This document shows, one piece after another, positions 1 to 11,900 of a DNA stretch of 64,000 nucleotides (positions are counted from its first letter, which is position 1; each line of letters opens with the position of its first letter). The translations under genes and the position numbers were made by a program. The DNA comes from Gigantopelta aegis. Its lineage: Eukaryota > Mollusca > Gastropoda > Neomphalida > Peltospiridae. The stretch lies in the NCBI RefSeq assembly GCF_016097555.1, contig NC_054704.1, positions 73,446,327 to 73,510,326 of the forward strand, written 5' to 3'. The notes beneath the pieces were generated by a model, which worked only from the letters and a program-made list of their open reading frames with translations, did not search any database and was not told where the DNA came from.

Positions 1-572
1 TGAACGGCATGATTAATGACGGGGAGGTAATAACACCACTAATGGCAGCTGCAATAAGAAAAGAACCCGATGTGGTTCTCACACTTCTCCGGTATGGAGC
101 CGATCCTTTGGTGCTATCAGGGGACGAAGAATTGAATGCCCAAACGCCCATTCATTACATTATAAACTGCCTCAACAGCATATCTGTTATTAAAAGTTAT
201 ACATGGCTACACGCCCAGAATGATGTTGCAGTTGAGGAGAAAAAAGCTTTGGAAATATTCAGTTGTTTTTTAAGGGCTGTTTTACACATTGATATCCGAG
301 AGACTGTAGAACTAAAACCCAGTTTTGAAGGCGATGAAAAAGAACCTCAATACTACAGTGCGCATCCCAAACTGGCAGAAAGAATCAACATTTCTGAGTT
401 CAGAAATCCACCGAATCTTCATCACATATGTAGGTACAACATCCGGCAGTTCATCAAGACCGCAGCAAGAGACACCATTCCAGAATCCATTAAGCTTCTG
501 CCTCTTCCAGTTCCAGAACAAGAGTACCTTGACTTGAAATCATTAAAAAATCCAATTGGTCTCCAACTTTAA
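1..572 (+). CDS. Ankyrin repeat and SOCS box (ASB-type) protein, 3'-terminal exon, 5' incomplete
   Basis: The reading frame is open from the window edge (frame of the codon at 3) to the TAA at 570-572; the ATG at 9 is internal and not a convincing start. Residues just after it (ITPLMAAAIRKEPDVVLTLL, then RYGADP) match the second half of an ankyrin repeat. The C-terminus carries a SOCS-box signature: NPPNLHHICRYNIRQFI followed by IPESIKLLPLPVPEQEYL, the BC-box and cullin-box type arrangement of ASB family proteins. Known of the family: the SOCS box recruits Elongin B/C and Cullin5 to form an E3 ubiquitin ligase, and the ankyrin repeats bind substrate. About 190 residues are visible; most ankyrin repeats should lie upstream. 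Which ASB member it is cannot be decided from this part. Confidence 0.85.
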   Translation, partial: NGMINDGEVITPLMAAAIRKEPDVVLTLLRYGADPLVLSGDEELNAQTPIHYIINCLNSISVIKSYTWLHAQNDVAVEEKKALEIFSCFLRAVLHIDIRETVELKPSFEGDEKEPQYYSAHPKLAERINISEFRNPPNLHHICRYNIRQFIKTAARDTIPESIKLLPLPVPEQEYLDLKSLKNPIGLQL

Positions 573-1630
573 AATAATGTCATACAATGTTCAAGGATGT
601 GTTGTATTGTTTACATATTTGATTCTTCTTCTTACAAAACACACTAATGATGTGTGTCACTCCATCTGGAAGATGTTGATATCCTAAACCAGTGAATGAG
701 AACTTGATGCCCAAAACCAAAGGTGGATCAACAAACATCCATTGTTTGGTGCTCAATAATAAAAAAAAAAAATGAAGTTATTATAATGAAATAATGTATT
801 CATTAATGTTAAAATGAAATAATTTATTCATTAATCTCTATATTTATTAATTATATTTTATCAATACAGTATTTTTACTATATCATCTAGTTCTATTTAT
901 GTACATAGAATTTTTACTTGTTAAGAATATGATTTGTCCTTTTTATTGAATTTGTCCATTTTAACAATTTAAGCAGCATAACATTTGGGTTTACCCTATT
1001 TGTTTCTAACACGGTTTAAGAATGTATGCCTCTTCCAAATTACCTTTACTGCTACCTTACTACTGGTATATTAATTTATGATATATGTAAACTGTTGCTA
1101 GATATAACCATAAAAACTGACAAGTAATGGAGTAATTCATGTATCTGGCTTACAATAATAACCATATTACTAATGTTATCCAAAGCTGAAATCTACAGTA
1201 TATTTTTTTTTATTATTTAACCATTCAGGATAGATCATCCACATTAATTTTACTGCCATCATACACAATTCTTCAATATCTTATGGCTACAGCTTTTGTT
1301 AATTTAGGTCATATAACATTATTTTCCATTTTAATATTAAATGTTTCTGTTTCATGATATTTCTAAAATGAATACATTTATTTTGTGTAAAAGCATTTCA
1401 CAAAAACTACTGACAGCAAAGACACACCAGCTTACTCAAACTACAGCTGTATTTGTATTTTGTATTAGTAAACAAATCTTAATCTTTAGAGTGCAACATG
1501 TAGTTCTGTTTATAAACAAATCAGAATACAACTGATTCAATACATTAGGAATAACTGTAATGGACTGATTTATATCTAGACAGTTATCTGTGGTATAATT
1601 TCAATCTATTATAATCAAACCATAGATGTC
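573..1630 (+). other. Probable 3' UTR and flank of the ASB-type gene
   Basis: AT-rich sequence without coding potential follows the stop codon. An AATAAA at 758-763, running into an A-rich stretch, is the nearest candidate polyadenylation signal. Others are at 1949-1954 and 3949-3954. Which one is used cannot be told from sequence. Confidence 0.45.
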
Positions 1631-1797
1631 CTACCAGCTAGCTATGGGTCAGCAGAAACTTTTGCCAAATTATCTGTTAAACTTCGAAAATCCAGTTATT
1701 TTGTAATTGTATCAAAATATCAATTATTACGATTTGCATAAAATTATTTCGCCAAATTAAAATAAAATTCGCCAGTTGGCGAGTCCCAGAGCTAACC
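1630..1797. mobile_element. MITE-like repeat, family E, copy 1
   Basis: Shares its internal part (TTTTGCCAAATTATCTGTTAA-like sequence, AATTAAAATAAAATTCGCCA) and its GAGTCCCAGAGCTAACCCTG end with 22096-22284. The other copy begins with CAGGGCTATCTCTGGG, so the family has inverted ends of the CAGGGCTAGCTCTGG type. No coding sequence. Confidence 0.55.
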
Positions 1798-2071
1798 CTG
1801 GATGTTTACAAAATACTAGATTATACATATTTAATTGTGTACTTAATATTAATTATTTATATTTACTCAATGCTACTATTATATTTATTGATACAAAGCT
1901 TTTAACCAAATATTTATTTAGTGTATCTTAAAATACTGTAAACTGTTCAATAAAATGTCTGAATCAGTCACCAGCATGATTCTTTTAACACCTGTAACTG
2001 TTAAAATGGTGGTCGTGGCTTGACCCTAACTAGCTACAATTATACAAAATGAAATGATTTTAAGGGACAGA

Positions 2072-2251
2072 CAGTGTTTCTGCCAGAAAGAAATTTTTGG
2101 GTATGGCGATATGGAACTGGGGGGGGAGGGCGCTCCCCCAAGAAAATAGGTTACGTTTAGGAGAGTTAAGAAAATCATACAGTAATGATAAGAGTAACCA
2201 ATTTTGTTTGAAATGGCGCCATACCCGTTTTACCCTCTGGCAGAAACCCTG
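2072..2251. mobile_element. MITE family H, copy 1
   Basis: About 180 bp bounded by GTTTCTGCCAGAAAG and the inverted CCTCTGGCAGAAACC. The interior (AAGAAAATCATACAGTAATG) is shared with the copy at 51648-51883. Non-coding inverted-terminal element. Confidence 0.7.
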
Positions 2252-4132
2252 ACAAATTATTTATTTATTTATTTCTATACTGCTAAAGTAATGTCTTACA
2301 ATAAATGGTAAAAACAGTATTAATGTATTAGAATTGTATATTATCAAGTCTTAAATTTATGAGACATTTTAACACATTTCTTTTAAAAACTGATTGCAGT
2401 GTAAAGAATTTCTGAACTAACCAAATAGAATGAAATTGATTTTAAAGACCGACTATTTATTGAAATGTAGGTGGTCTTATTATTTAAAGGTATGAAGTTT
2501 AATGAAATATTTTTTACAAATATTTAAAGAGGTTGTGGCTAAATATCATCATAATTTTATTTATTTATTTATATTAGTTAGTTACTATTTATATTAGCTA
2601 TTTATTGCAATCCTAAGCCTAAGGCATACATTTTATTTTTATTTAATGAAGTCTTAAATATGATAAATATATGCTAAAAACCAAGGTATCTGTTCAAGAC
2701 CAATTGGTAATACAGAGTATGCAAAACAATCTACATGTTGAACAGGTTGATTATAATCTGGTTTTGTTGTTGTTTTTAATTATAGACTTCTTCTAGTTCT
2801 ACCCTCTTAATATGCAAGGAGAGGGCTAAAGGAATTATTTAGGTTTAAAAACTGTCAATTTTGACAACAAAACAGGGGACTAATTCACAAAGGTCTCTTA
2901 GGCTCCATTAGACAACAACGCATTCTCTTTTTAAGTCATTTAGCATTGCACTGCGAGATCGCAAAGTTGCGAGAGTTTAGTGAATTAGGACCCAGATCCC
3001 TTTAGCTCGATTATTTTTGAGTTCACCCACGAAATGAAACACACACATTGTACAAATGCTACAAGAAAGGCGACAGCCCTCTCTCAAACAGGATGACTGT
3101 GTTTAGGCTACGCAGAGCTTTAGTTCACACTAATTTGGACATAACAGACTTTTTGTCTGTTCTGAGCACACCAAGCTCTTTTTAGTGCAGTAATGTTAAT
3201 AACAGCTGGTATGGAGTTGTACATATTCAGAAATGCATTTCATGTTATTTTAATCTAATTATAGCATAACATTCCATTGATTTTGAGGCCAAATGTTTTG
3301 AGATTTGCATGTTTGTACTTAATTTGGGCTTGCTTATTGTCGTATACTTATTTTTGGGGCACACCCTTTACTGCCTCAGCTTTGTAGCAATCTCTAGCCC
3401 TGATACTGATGCTGCATTTCCTCTTGTAGCATTTGCATGTAATGTCATGTGTGAACTTAAAACCCCCATCGAACTAATGACCAGTAAAGAATTAATCATA
3501 AGCATAAAATTGACAGATATTAAGAGACAATTGACACTCAAAATACACAACATGGGTTTTCATAATCAATTTCACAAGCAGGTTTTGCATTAAGAAATTT
3601 GTGTCATCTATATTATCATTAGAACAACCAATATTAAAATAGATATTGCATAAAATAAGAGTGAATTTTGTCAATGTGGCTTGAAACTGCTTCTCAATTT
3701 CGAGCATTTGCTTTTACTACCAGGTAGTTTTAGATTATGATGTCAAAAGCAGATTACTTTTCATTCCACAAAAAAAATTTGAGCCCAGAAATTGCTACCT
3801 AGAGAATTGTATTTCATTTAACCCATGTTAATTAAATCTACATTGTGTGTTTTAATTTTTACATCACAAGATCCATTGTATTTATGTATTTATTTGTTTT
3901 TATTGAACAAGCATAATTGTACAATATTTACCTTGTATTTTAACCAGAAATAAAAGATGCATGACTTATGAATTTGTTTGTTTTTACTACTTCAAATGAT
4001 TGAATGTGGGTTTTTTGTTATCAGAAATCCAAATAACGAGACAAAATCTGAAAAACGTTTCAGTGACTTAAAAAATATAGTGTTATTGTAAACTTAGACC
4101 AAAACAGGGTGTTCCAGACCTCCCCAGGAAAA
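2252..4132. other. Intergenic, no gene seen
   Basis: AT-rich sequence with short ATTTATTT runs (2560-2580, 2259-2276) and a candidate AATAAA at 3949. The longest ORFs (about 94 codons around 3309-3593) lack recognisable motifs and overlap on both strands; I do not call them. Confidence 0.5.
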
Positions 4133-4275
4133 CATATTGAGGGGAGTGATTAATTGATCTACCTACCTCAGACCATGGGGTGCCATTTAAGATGATATCA
4201 TACTGATACCATATAAATTCACATGCTAATGGGAGCTACATATCATTCGCCTTGAACACTTGTGGCGATTGATGG
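4133..4275 (+). repeat. Dispersed repeat family I, copy 1
   Basis: Begins GGGGAGTGATTAATTG and ends near GGGAGCTACATATCATTCG. A second copy with the same beginning and end is at 57390-57550. Non-coding, unclassified. Confidence 0.5.
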
Positions 4276-5100
4276 GGGGAATATTTTCACTTATTACAGA
4301 TCATGTGCAGATGCATATTTTGTAGATGAACAGTTAACATGAAATTTCATGCACCATTCATGCATTATCTCCCGACACTTTGTTCAATTTAGTGATCTTG
4401 CCCAGTGGTGCGGTATACTTTAGCATGCTCATATACCATGAAGATTTCGAGCATGTCCGCCCCAGGGTTCGGTCTCTGGGAAGCCAGGGGCCCAATCCGG
4501 GGCAGATCTTGCCCAGCACTTCTATTTTAAATAATGACCATGTCAGGAAAATTACTTCTAGTTTCTATTTAATCACACAGTTTTGTGCTAAAATAGAAAA
4601 AATACATGTATTCAACACCATATCTTTGTTCTAAGTTTTGCCTAGAAATCAATTTTGTATGGGGACAACTGTTTGATGCCGAACATATGATTATATGGAA
4701 ACTTGGTCTAGAGAGACATGGCTGTGGTGGGGTGGGAATCTGCTGTGACTACTTGTGCTGCTACTACTGAAAAGAAGCAAGGGATAATCATCTTGTACCT
4801 GCACTTTCCCATAGGACAGTACATACCACAGGCTCTAATGTAAAAAAGGCACTGGTTGAGACAGGAAAACCTCCAGATTGAAACAAGAATGATTAACTAT
4901 GTGACCCACTGGACCTCTGGTAAGTGCTCTACTGATGGTCTAATACTACATCCAGCAGTCATTCAAAAGAAGGAAGAAATCTGCTGTTGTTCAACAACAC
5001 ACCCAATAAATTTTTTATTAACAATAATATGGTCTCAGTTGAATTGTTAAAGACCAAAAATAACGAGAGAAGAAACACACTGCCACAAGCTACTTTGAAA

Positions 5101-5270
5101 TTTTTTTATTACATGTAGTTGTGGGATCTTTACATGCACCAATCTACACACACGATAGAACATAGCAGGGCCTTTGTAAAAGACTAGCTAGAACAAGAAT
5201 TAGTCCAATGGGATGGGACCACTGATGGGGATCAGGTGAGTGCTTCGCCATTGGACCACATCCTGCACCT
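5101..5270 (-). mobile_element. Degenerate tRNA-SINE fragment (A/B type)
   Basis: Decayed version of the SINE core: GGGATCTTTACATGCACC, then an AGCAGGGCCTTTG block and a head with GGACCACTGATGGGGATCA. Lies downstream of the POLR1E stop codon. Confidence 0.6.
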
Positions 5271-5454
5271 GTCCACCAAAAGAACATAATTTATGGGATA
5301 AAGGAATGGACATATGGAAGGCATGTATGCTGAACAAACTAAACTAAAAAAAGTGCATACTGAAATTTTTTTTGCCAAAGGCTGTAAGAGGTTCTTAATT
5401 TATTTGTCAAATGAGGTACAACATAAATCAGCTTGTCTCTTAATTTTCCTTTTA

Positions 5455-5714
5455 ACTTATTTTTGTGCTTATATTCAATTAAGGTTCAAGCACGCTGTCC
5501 TGGGCACACCTCAGCTATCTGAGCTGTCTATCCAGGACAGTGAGTTAGTGATTAGTTTGTTAATGGTTAGTGAGAGAGAACAGGGTGTAGTGGTCTTACA
5601 CCTACCCACTGAGGCGTTAGAACTTGCTCCTCGGTGGGAGCCAATACTGGGCTGTGAACCCTGTACCTACCAGCCTTATGTCCAATGGCTTAACCACGAA
5701 GCCACTGAGGCCAG
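5455..5714 (-). mobile_element. SINE type D
   Basis: Reverse-strand copy of the D family. The head at the right end reads, on the minus strand, as a tRNA-like A box (AGTGGCTTCGTGGTTAAGCC) and a B box near GGGTTCACAGCCC. The body has the TTAGTGAGAGAGAA and TGTCCTGGGCACACCTCAGC blocks, and the tail ends AATTGAATATAAGCAC. The ORF that spans it is a translation of the SINE. Confidence 0.85.
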
Positions 5715-5793
5715 TGTCTCTTAACTAGTCTTTCACTGCCATAAGAAGGGGAGTAAATGTTTGGTTTTATCAGCACCGTTGTTTTGTCATAAA

Positions 5794-5953
5794 CTAGCGA
5801 TATTTCTTTGATTTTGAAGCTTTCACTTTGTAGTCCAACATTGGCTGCAGTGGAATAGAAAGTGTTGCAATGTAGGTGTCATTTGATTGGACTCCATTGG
5901 GATCTTTCTGCTTCGTGATTTTACAGCCAAGCATCTGGTACAGTATCAATAAT
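5794..5953 (-). CDS. POLR1E: POLR1E exon 12 (stop codon)
   Basis: TTTTCAG acceptor; encodes LLILYQMLGCKI, a spacer, then TYIATLSIPLQPML and a basic tail KASKSKKYR before TAG at 5794-5796. The MLGCKI and A-L-xPL motifs close the family fold. Confidence 0.93.
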
Positions 5954-8900
5954 CTGAAAATTAATGGACAGGAAAATGTATGTAGTGATGACATTTGCAA
6001 GATTACAATGTAGTATTATATAATGAGTGTTATGAGAATGAGTATCATGCAAAATGAGTAAAAAAAAAAAAAAAAAATCTGTATATATCAGAAACTGAAG
6101 AGTGTTTTTACGAAACATATTAAATCTTTGAGGTGGTAATTAGAGAACAAGCCTTCTGAGAGTACTGCTAAAGCAATACATGTCTCCTACCAGGCCCAGC
6201 ACATTGTCATATCTCCTAGATTCAAGGGCCATAACTCTGTCAAAAATGGGCAAATCTCTGAAAGTCAAAGTTGATCTATAACTCCACATGATAAAGCTAT
6301 ACACAAAATTTCAATTCAATATCATGAGACACTGCAAAGGGAAAAAAAAAGTCCTGAAAACTATGTAGTTCTCTCCTGTACTGAGACAAAACCTGTAGTT
6401 TCCTATGGTTGTAAGCTATTAAGTGCAACAAATTTAATAAGAATACATTTCAGGCTTTTTGTGTGTGTGTGTATGTGTGTGCAAGTTACTTTTTAACAAA
6501 TTTTTAATCTTGAATTCTAAGCTTACTTTTTTTGCCCAATCCTGAGATCTTTCTGGAAGTACTGTAGGTCTGTGCTGAAATGATCAATGATGAGACCAAG
6601 AACAAGGATATAGTACGCTAGCTTGTCCTTCACCCAGGCTGACATACATCTGAAAAAAGAGAGAGAGAAGAATAACAAACACATTTATACAGTTGAACCT
6701 ACTTTAAAAGTTTGTTGGTTTTGTTTAACGACATCACTAGAGCACACTGTGTTATTAATCACTGTCTACTGGATGTCCAACATTCTGTAATTTTAACATA
6801 TAGTATTAGAAAGGAAACCCACTACATTTTTATATGCACCATCCCACAGACAGGATAACATATACTGCGGCCTTTTATACACTAGTCGTGGTGCACTAGC
6901 TGAAATGAGAAATAGCCCAATGGCCCTTCCAGACTGCATCACCATCCCTCTGCTATAAAACAGGGTTGAAAATTAGCAGTTGCCCGGTCGCCCGTGGCGA
7001 CCTTTATTGGCTAAGGGAGACTAAGAATTTTACAGAGGTAGTCCAGTGGGCGACCATTGATTTTAGAGTCTGGTTTTAGAGTACTAGTTAAAAAAGAAAC
7101 GCATTGAAAGTGAATCGAATGTGATGAAACACACCGCGTCTGTGCTGGAGCGAACTACAGATCTGGCCGCAGACAGTATTACAGAGTATGCTCTATATTT
7201 TGACAGGGCCAGACTGACCAGATCCAATCTCAGCTTCTGCGATTTTGGTTTGGGGCTGTAACCAAATATAGCTTAAAACGTATTGCAGACACTTCATTTG
7301 GGGGTTTTTTAAAGTCGTTGGCTTATTGTAACGGACTGGATACGTCATAATTATCTAGTGGACCTACTTTTTGACATTATTAAATGTTATGGTACAAATT
7401 AATCCTATTTAATTAGCTTACTAGTATTTTATTCTGGGACACAATCAAAATTTATCTTGTAGTTTTAACTGACATTAACAATGGAATTTTCCGTAACTTC
7501 ATGAATTATTCCAAAAGTCAGTTCAATGGAATATAAAGGTAAAATTCATATAAAAACATATTAAGTTATTAAATTGTAAACCCATACAATCTGGAATAAC
7601 TTTTTATGGAAGTTCAGTGTAAATAAAAAAATTGTTAAAATAAAACTGCATAGGTTAAATCTTTTCTAATACAGGTTTTAAAGCAACTGATGGAACTTCC
7701 AAAGTAATCTGAACGACAAAACCGGAATACGAGATCAGGGTCGTATCTCGCACAATGCAGAGTCGAATGGGTATTTGGTGCCTTTATCTAGTGCCTTCTC
7801 TATAGGACAACCACTCCTGAGGAAATCCTTTATCAGAGAATTCATCCCTCTTGCATCTGTGTGGTCCTTAACCATATGTCTGACGCCATATAACCGTAAA
7901 TAAAATGTGTTGAGTGCGTCGTTAAATAAAACATTTCTTTCTTTCTTTCTTTCCCTCTTGCACTGCCATAAAGAGGACTGCCACTCATACTAATTTACTA
8001 AAATGCCCAGTTGTACCTTTAGTCTCTCTGTACTACATTATCGATTACTTCAGAGACCATGCAAGTGAAGCTGTATACCTTGGCTGTTCTAGCATTTTTC
8101 GTTACACCTGTATTAAAAATTGTATTTAATCTGTATCATTTAATGGTAACTTGTAAATTAACATTTATATTTATACTGGATTCTTTTTTTCTTTAAATGT
8201 TATTTGGGTTGGTATGGATTTAAAAATTAATGATATGTTTTTCAATATGAATTTTAACTTTATTCATTATGAAGTTACATGCCAATTCATCGTTTTCCTT
8301 TTGACGCAAACGGACTATATACATGGTCATTATTCAACAAAGAAAATTCTAGTTTTGATTTGAGCTGTGCAGTTAAATTGGAGGGCTAGTTGAATTTGAG
8401 AAGGGCCAGTAAGATTTGTCTTCAACTGGCCCTGCTGACGACCATCTTTTTCATTTTAATTTTCAACCCTGATAAAAGAACATCTTGTATAATAATTACC
8501 TATCTCCAAAGAACATTTCAAAATTATGTTGTACAATAATTACCCATATTCAAAGAACATTTCAAAAACATCTTGTACCTATTAATTACTCTTTCTAAAG
8601 AACATTTAAAAAACATCTTGTATAATAATTATCCTCTCCAAAGAACATTTCAAAAACATCTTGTATAATGATTACCCATCTACAAGTAACATTCCAGATT
8701 ATCACAAAATTTGTGCATTTCTGTGGATGCATATTTCATGTTTTTCCTTTATATCAACATCACTAGCCCACAAAAGCCATGCTTGGTAGATACAATAGGT
8801 AATTTCTCATGAACACTTCACTGGCCTCGGTGGCGTCGTGGCAGGCCATCGGTCTACAGGCTGGTAGGTACTGGGTTTGGATCCCAGTCGAGACATGGGA

Positions 8901-11900
8901 TTTTTAATCCAGATACCAACTCCAAACCCTGAGTGAGTGCTCCGCAAGGCTCAATGGGTAGGTGTAAACCACTTGCACCGACCAGTGATCCATAACTGGT
9001 TCAACAAAGGCCATGGTTTGTGCTATCCTGCCTGTGGGAAGCACAAATAAAAGATCCCTTGCTGCTAATCGGAAGAGTAAACCCATGTAGTGGCGACAGC
9101 AGGTTTCCTCTTAGATCTGTGTGGTCCTTAACCATATGTCTGACGCCATATAACCGTAAATAAAATGTGTTGAGTGCGTCGTTAAATAAAAAAAATCTTT
9201 CTTTCTTTCATGAACACTTCACTACAGTTTTATAGGACATGAAATGAGGTACCAGTTGGTACTATTCAAAATTATTTCATAAGAGTCATAAGCTTGATAT
9301 AAAATTTCTTAAATCATCCAAACTCAAAGTTAAAGTTTGAACAACACCACTGGAGCACATCGATTAATTAATTACTGGCTATTGGATGTCAAAGTTTGGC
9401 AATTCTGACTCGTTGTCATCAGAGGAAACCCGCTACATTTTTTCTAATGCTGCAAGGAATCTTTTAAATGCACTTTCCCACAAACCGGAAAACATACCAT
9501 GGCCTTTGTCAAGTTGTGGTTGACGAAAGCACCTCAAGCGAGCACTCAACCGACTGAGCTAAATCCCGCCTCATCCAAACTTGTGTGCTGCCCCTTTTAA
9601 ACATGTCATTTGAACTTATTTTCGTACCTATATCAAAGTAATGTTCAAGCACACTGTCCTGGGCACATGCCTCAGCTATTTAGGTTGTCCGTCCAGGACA
9701 GTGGGTTAGTTGTTAGTGGTTAGTGAGAGAGAAGAGGGTGTAGTGGCCTTACACCTACCCACTGAGTCGTTAAAACTTGCTCTGGATGGAAGCCGGTACC
9801 TGGCTGCAAACCCTGTACATACCAGCCTTATGTCCAATGGCGTAATCATGGTGCTACCAAGGCCAGTCATGTTAAAGAGGTAAAAGGTTTATTGAAATAT
9901 TTTATCACTTCGCTAGTTAAAAGTATGAATGGTATTTCAATATTGTTTTAACAAAAGAATTGATAACTGAATAATCCAAATGTAAATTTAGGGAGAAAGA
10001 AACTAACCTCACTGGCTTTTTTTTATTTGTCCCTTCTACTAGTAGTGTAAATCTGTTGAGCAATGATGTTTTCACCATATCAGGGCAGTCATCAGGAAAT
10101 ATTTCATCTAAAATAGATAACAAATAGAAATTGACTGACTACCTGACATGTTGTTTATTCTTCATATACATAAAAACAAGTAAGAAAAGGAACAGGAAAC
10201 ATATTATACCTTCACTGACAAATAAATAACAAGGGTGTAGGAAGGTGCCAAAAAGTGAGGGGGCACACACATATATATAAAAATACATGTATAAACATAT
10301 AAAAACAATCACTGCTGCTACAAAGTGAGGGGCACATGCCCCCCCCCACACCCCACACTTCCTAAACCAGCAAATAAAACATTTATTAAAAAAAATTATA
10401 ACTTGTACAAGGTGTAAAATACTTAAATGGTGCAAACAACCTACAAAGACTAACTTTTATCTCACCAAAGTACACATAATTTAATAAGACTGAGTCATGT
10501 TGCAAGAAGCATTTAATTGTGCCCAACTGTTCTCTGCAACTGTGGAAAGGAAAGGAATTTGTTTAATAACACCTCAGCATATATTAAATAATTACTATTT
10601 GAACAGTTACATTATTTATTAATAATTGGCTATTGGATGTCAAACATTTGGTAATTTGACATATAGTCTTAGAGAGGAAACACACTACATTTTTCCATTA
10701 GTAACAAGGGTACTGTAGATTCTGAAATTAACGCATCCCTAAATTAATGCGAGTGATGGTGGGCAGACTAAAATGCGACATGAAATTAATGCGAGTGGCC
10801 TCCCTTTTCTAAAAATGCACGTCTGTGTACTTTTTGGTTAAATCCGAGTTAAAGGTCTCTTCAATGAGATCAACTCACTAACATGTCTGTGTACACATCA
10901 ATTACCCTGTTTAATACCCTGTGTTTTTGGTGAGATAAACTTAAAGCATATGTTTTTAGGAATCATTTACGTAATGTGTATATTTAGCTAAATCTGGTTA
11001 AACATGTATGTACTATTACAACTGTATTTTTATCTGTGAATGGTGATTTCAAAGTCATAATGAAAGAACAATTCACCCGACAAAGTTGCATCAAACTTGA
11101 ACAGTAAAAACAAAGAAACTGTCGACCTCAGGATTAGCGTGCTAAAACACTTCCACATGTGATGGATCATGTTGGCTATTGAAAGGGTGGCCAAAGACCC
11201 TACAATCGTCACAAGTGGCTGGCAGCTTGCTGAACTATTGGACAATTAGTCTGTCTCGCCTACAATGGATTGTTTTCCAGTTGTGTGTTATAAATATATT
11301 AGAATTTTAATCTTTGTTTTGTTTTAATAACATGGGGCACATAGACAAAAATATATAAATAAATGTGACATATTATTAATGCGAATAACACAATTCGCAT
11401 TTTTTGCATTACTATTATGATCGCATTAATTTCAGGATCTACAGTATTTTAAATATACCATCCCACAGACAGCATTGGTATAGAGAGTGAGAGAAAAATC
11501 CACTTTTTTCACACAACCTACTTCTAAGCACCGAACACATTTTATTTATAGTTATATGGCGTCAGACATACATGTATGGTTAAGAACGACATATATATTG
11601 CAAAAGGAAAACCATTGTCGCCACTTCATTGGCTATTCTTTTTGATTAGCAGCAAGGTATCTTTTATATGCACCATCCCACAGACAGGATGGTACATACC
11701 ACAGCCTGTGTTATACCAGTTTTGTCACAGCCTTTGATATTTCACTAGTGGTGCACTGACTGGAATGGAAAATAGCCCTATGGATAACTATTTCATGTCT
11801 TAACATTGCTTGTTTTGACATTTGGTCAAGAGAGAGAGAGAAAAAAGTTAGTTTGTTTTGTTTAATGACACTACTAGAGCACACTGATGTATTAATCATC

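Larger units (their letters stand above)
6961..8471. mobile_element. 1.5-kb TIR element with ATAAAA duplication
   Basis: Begins CAGGGTTGAAAATTAG and ends AATTTTCAACCCTG, exact inverted ends. ATAAAA flanks it on both sides (6955-6960 and 8472-8477). Near the ends it has CCCGGTCGCCCGTGGCGACC (6982) and related GGCCAGT...ACTGGCCCTGC blocks. No transposase frame is visible. It contains a SINE tail and a degenerate family G element, so it is composite. Confidence 0.7.

Noticed and set aside
8478..8690. Spaced repeats resembling a CRISPR array
   Set aside because: Contiguous degenerate tandem repeat without unique spacers, in an animal genome.
10007..10013. Alternative GTGAGG donor for POLR1E exon 10
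   Set aside because: It would leave exon 11 in the wrong frame with an early stop; the GTTAG donor preserves the conserved VKDKL frame.
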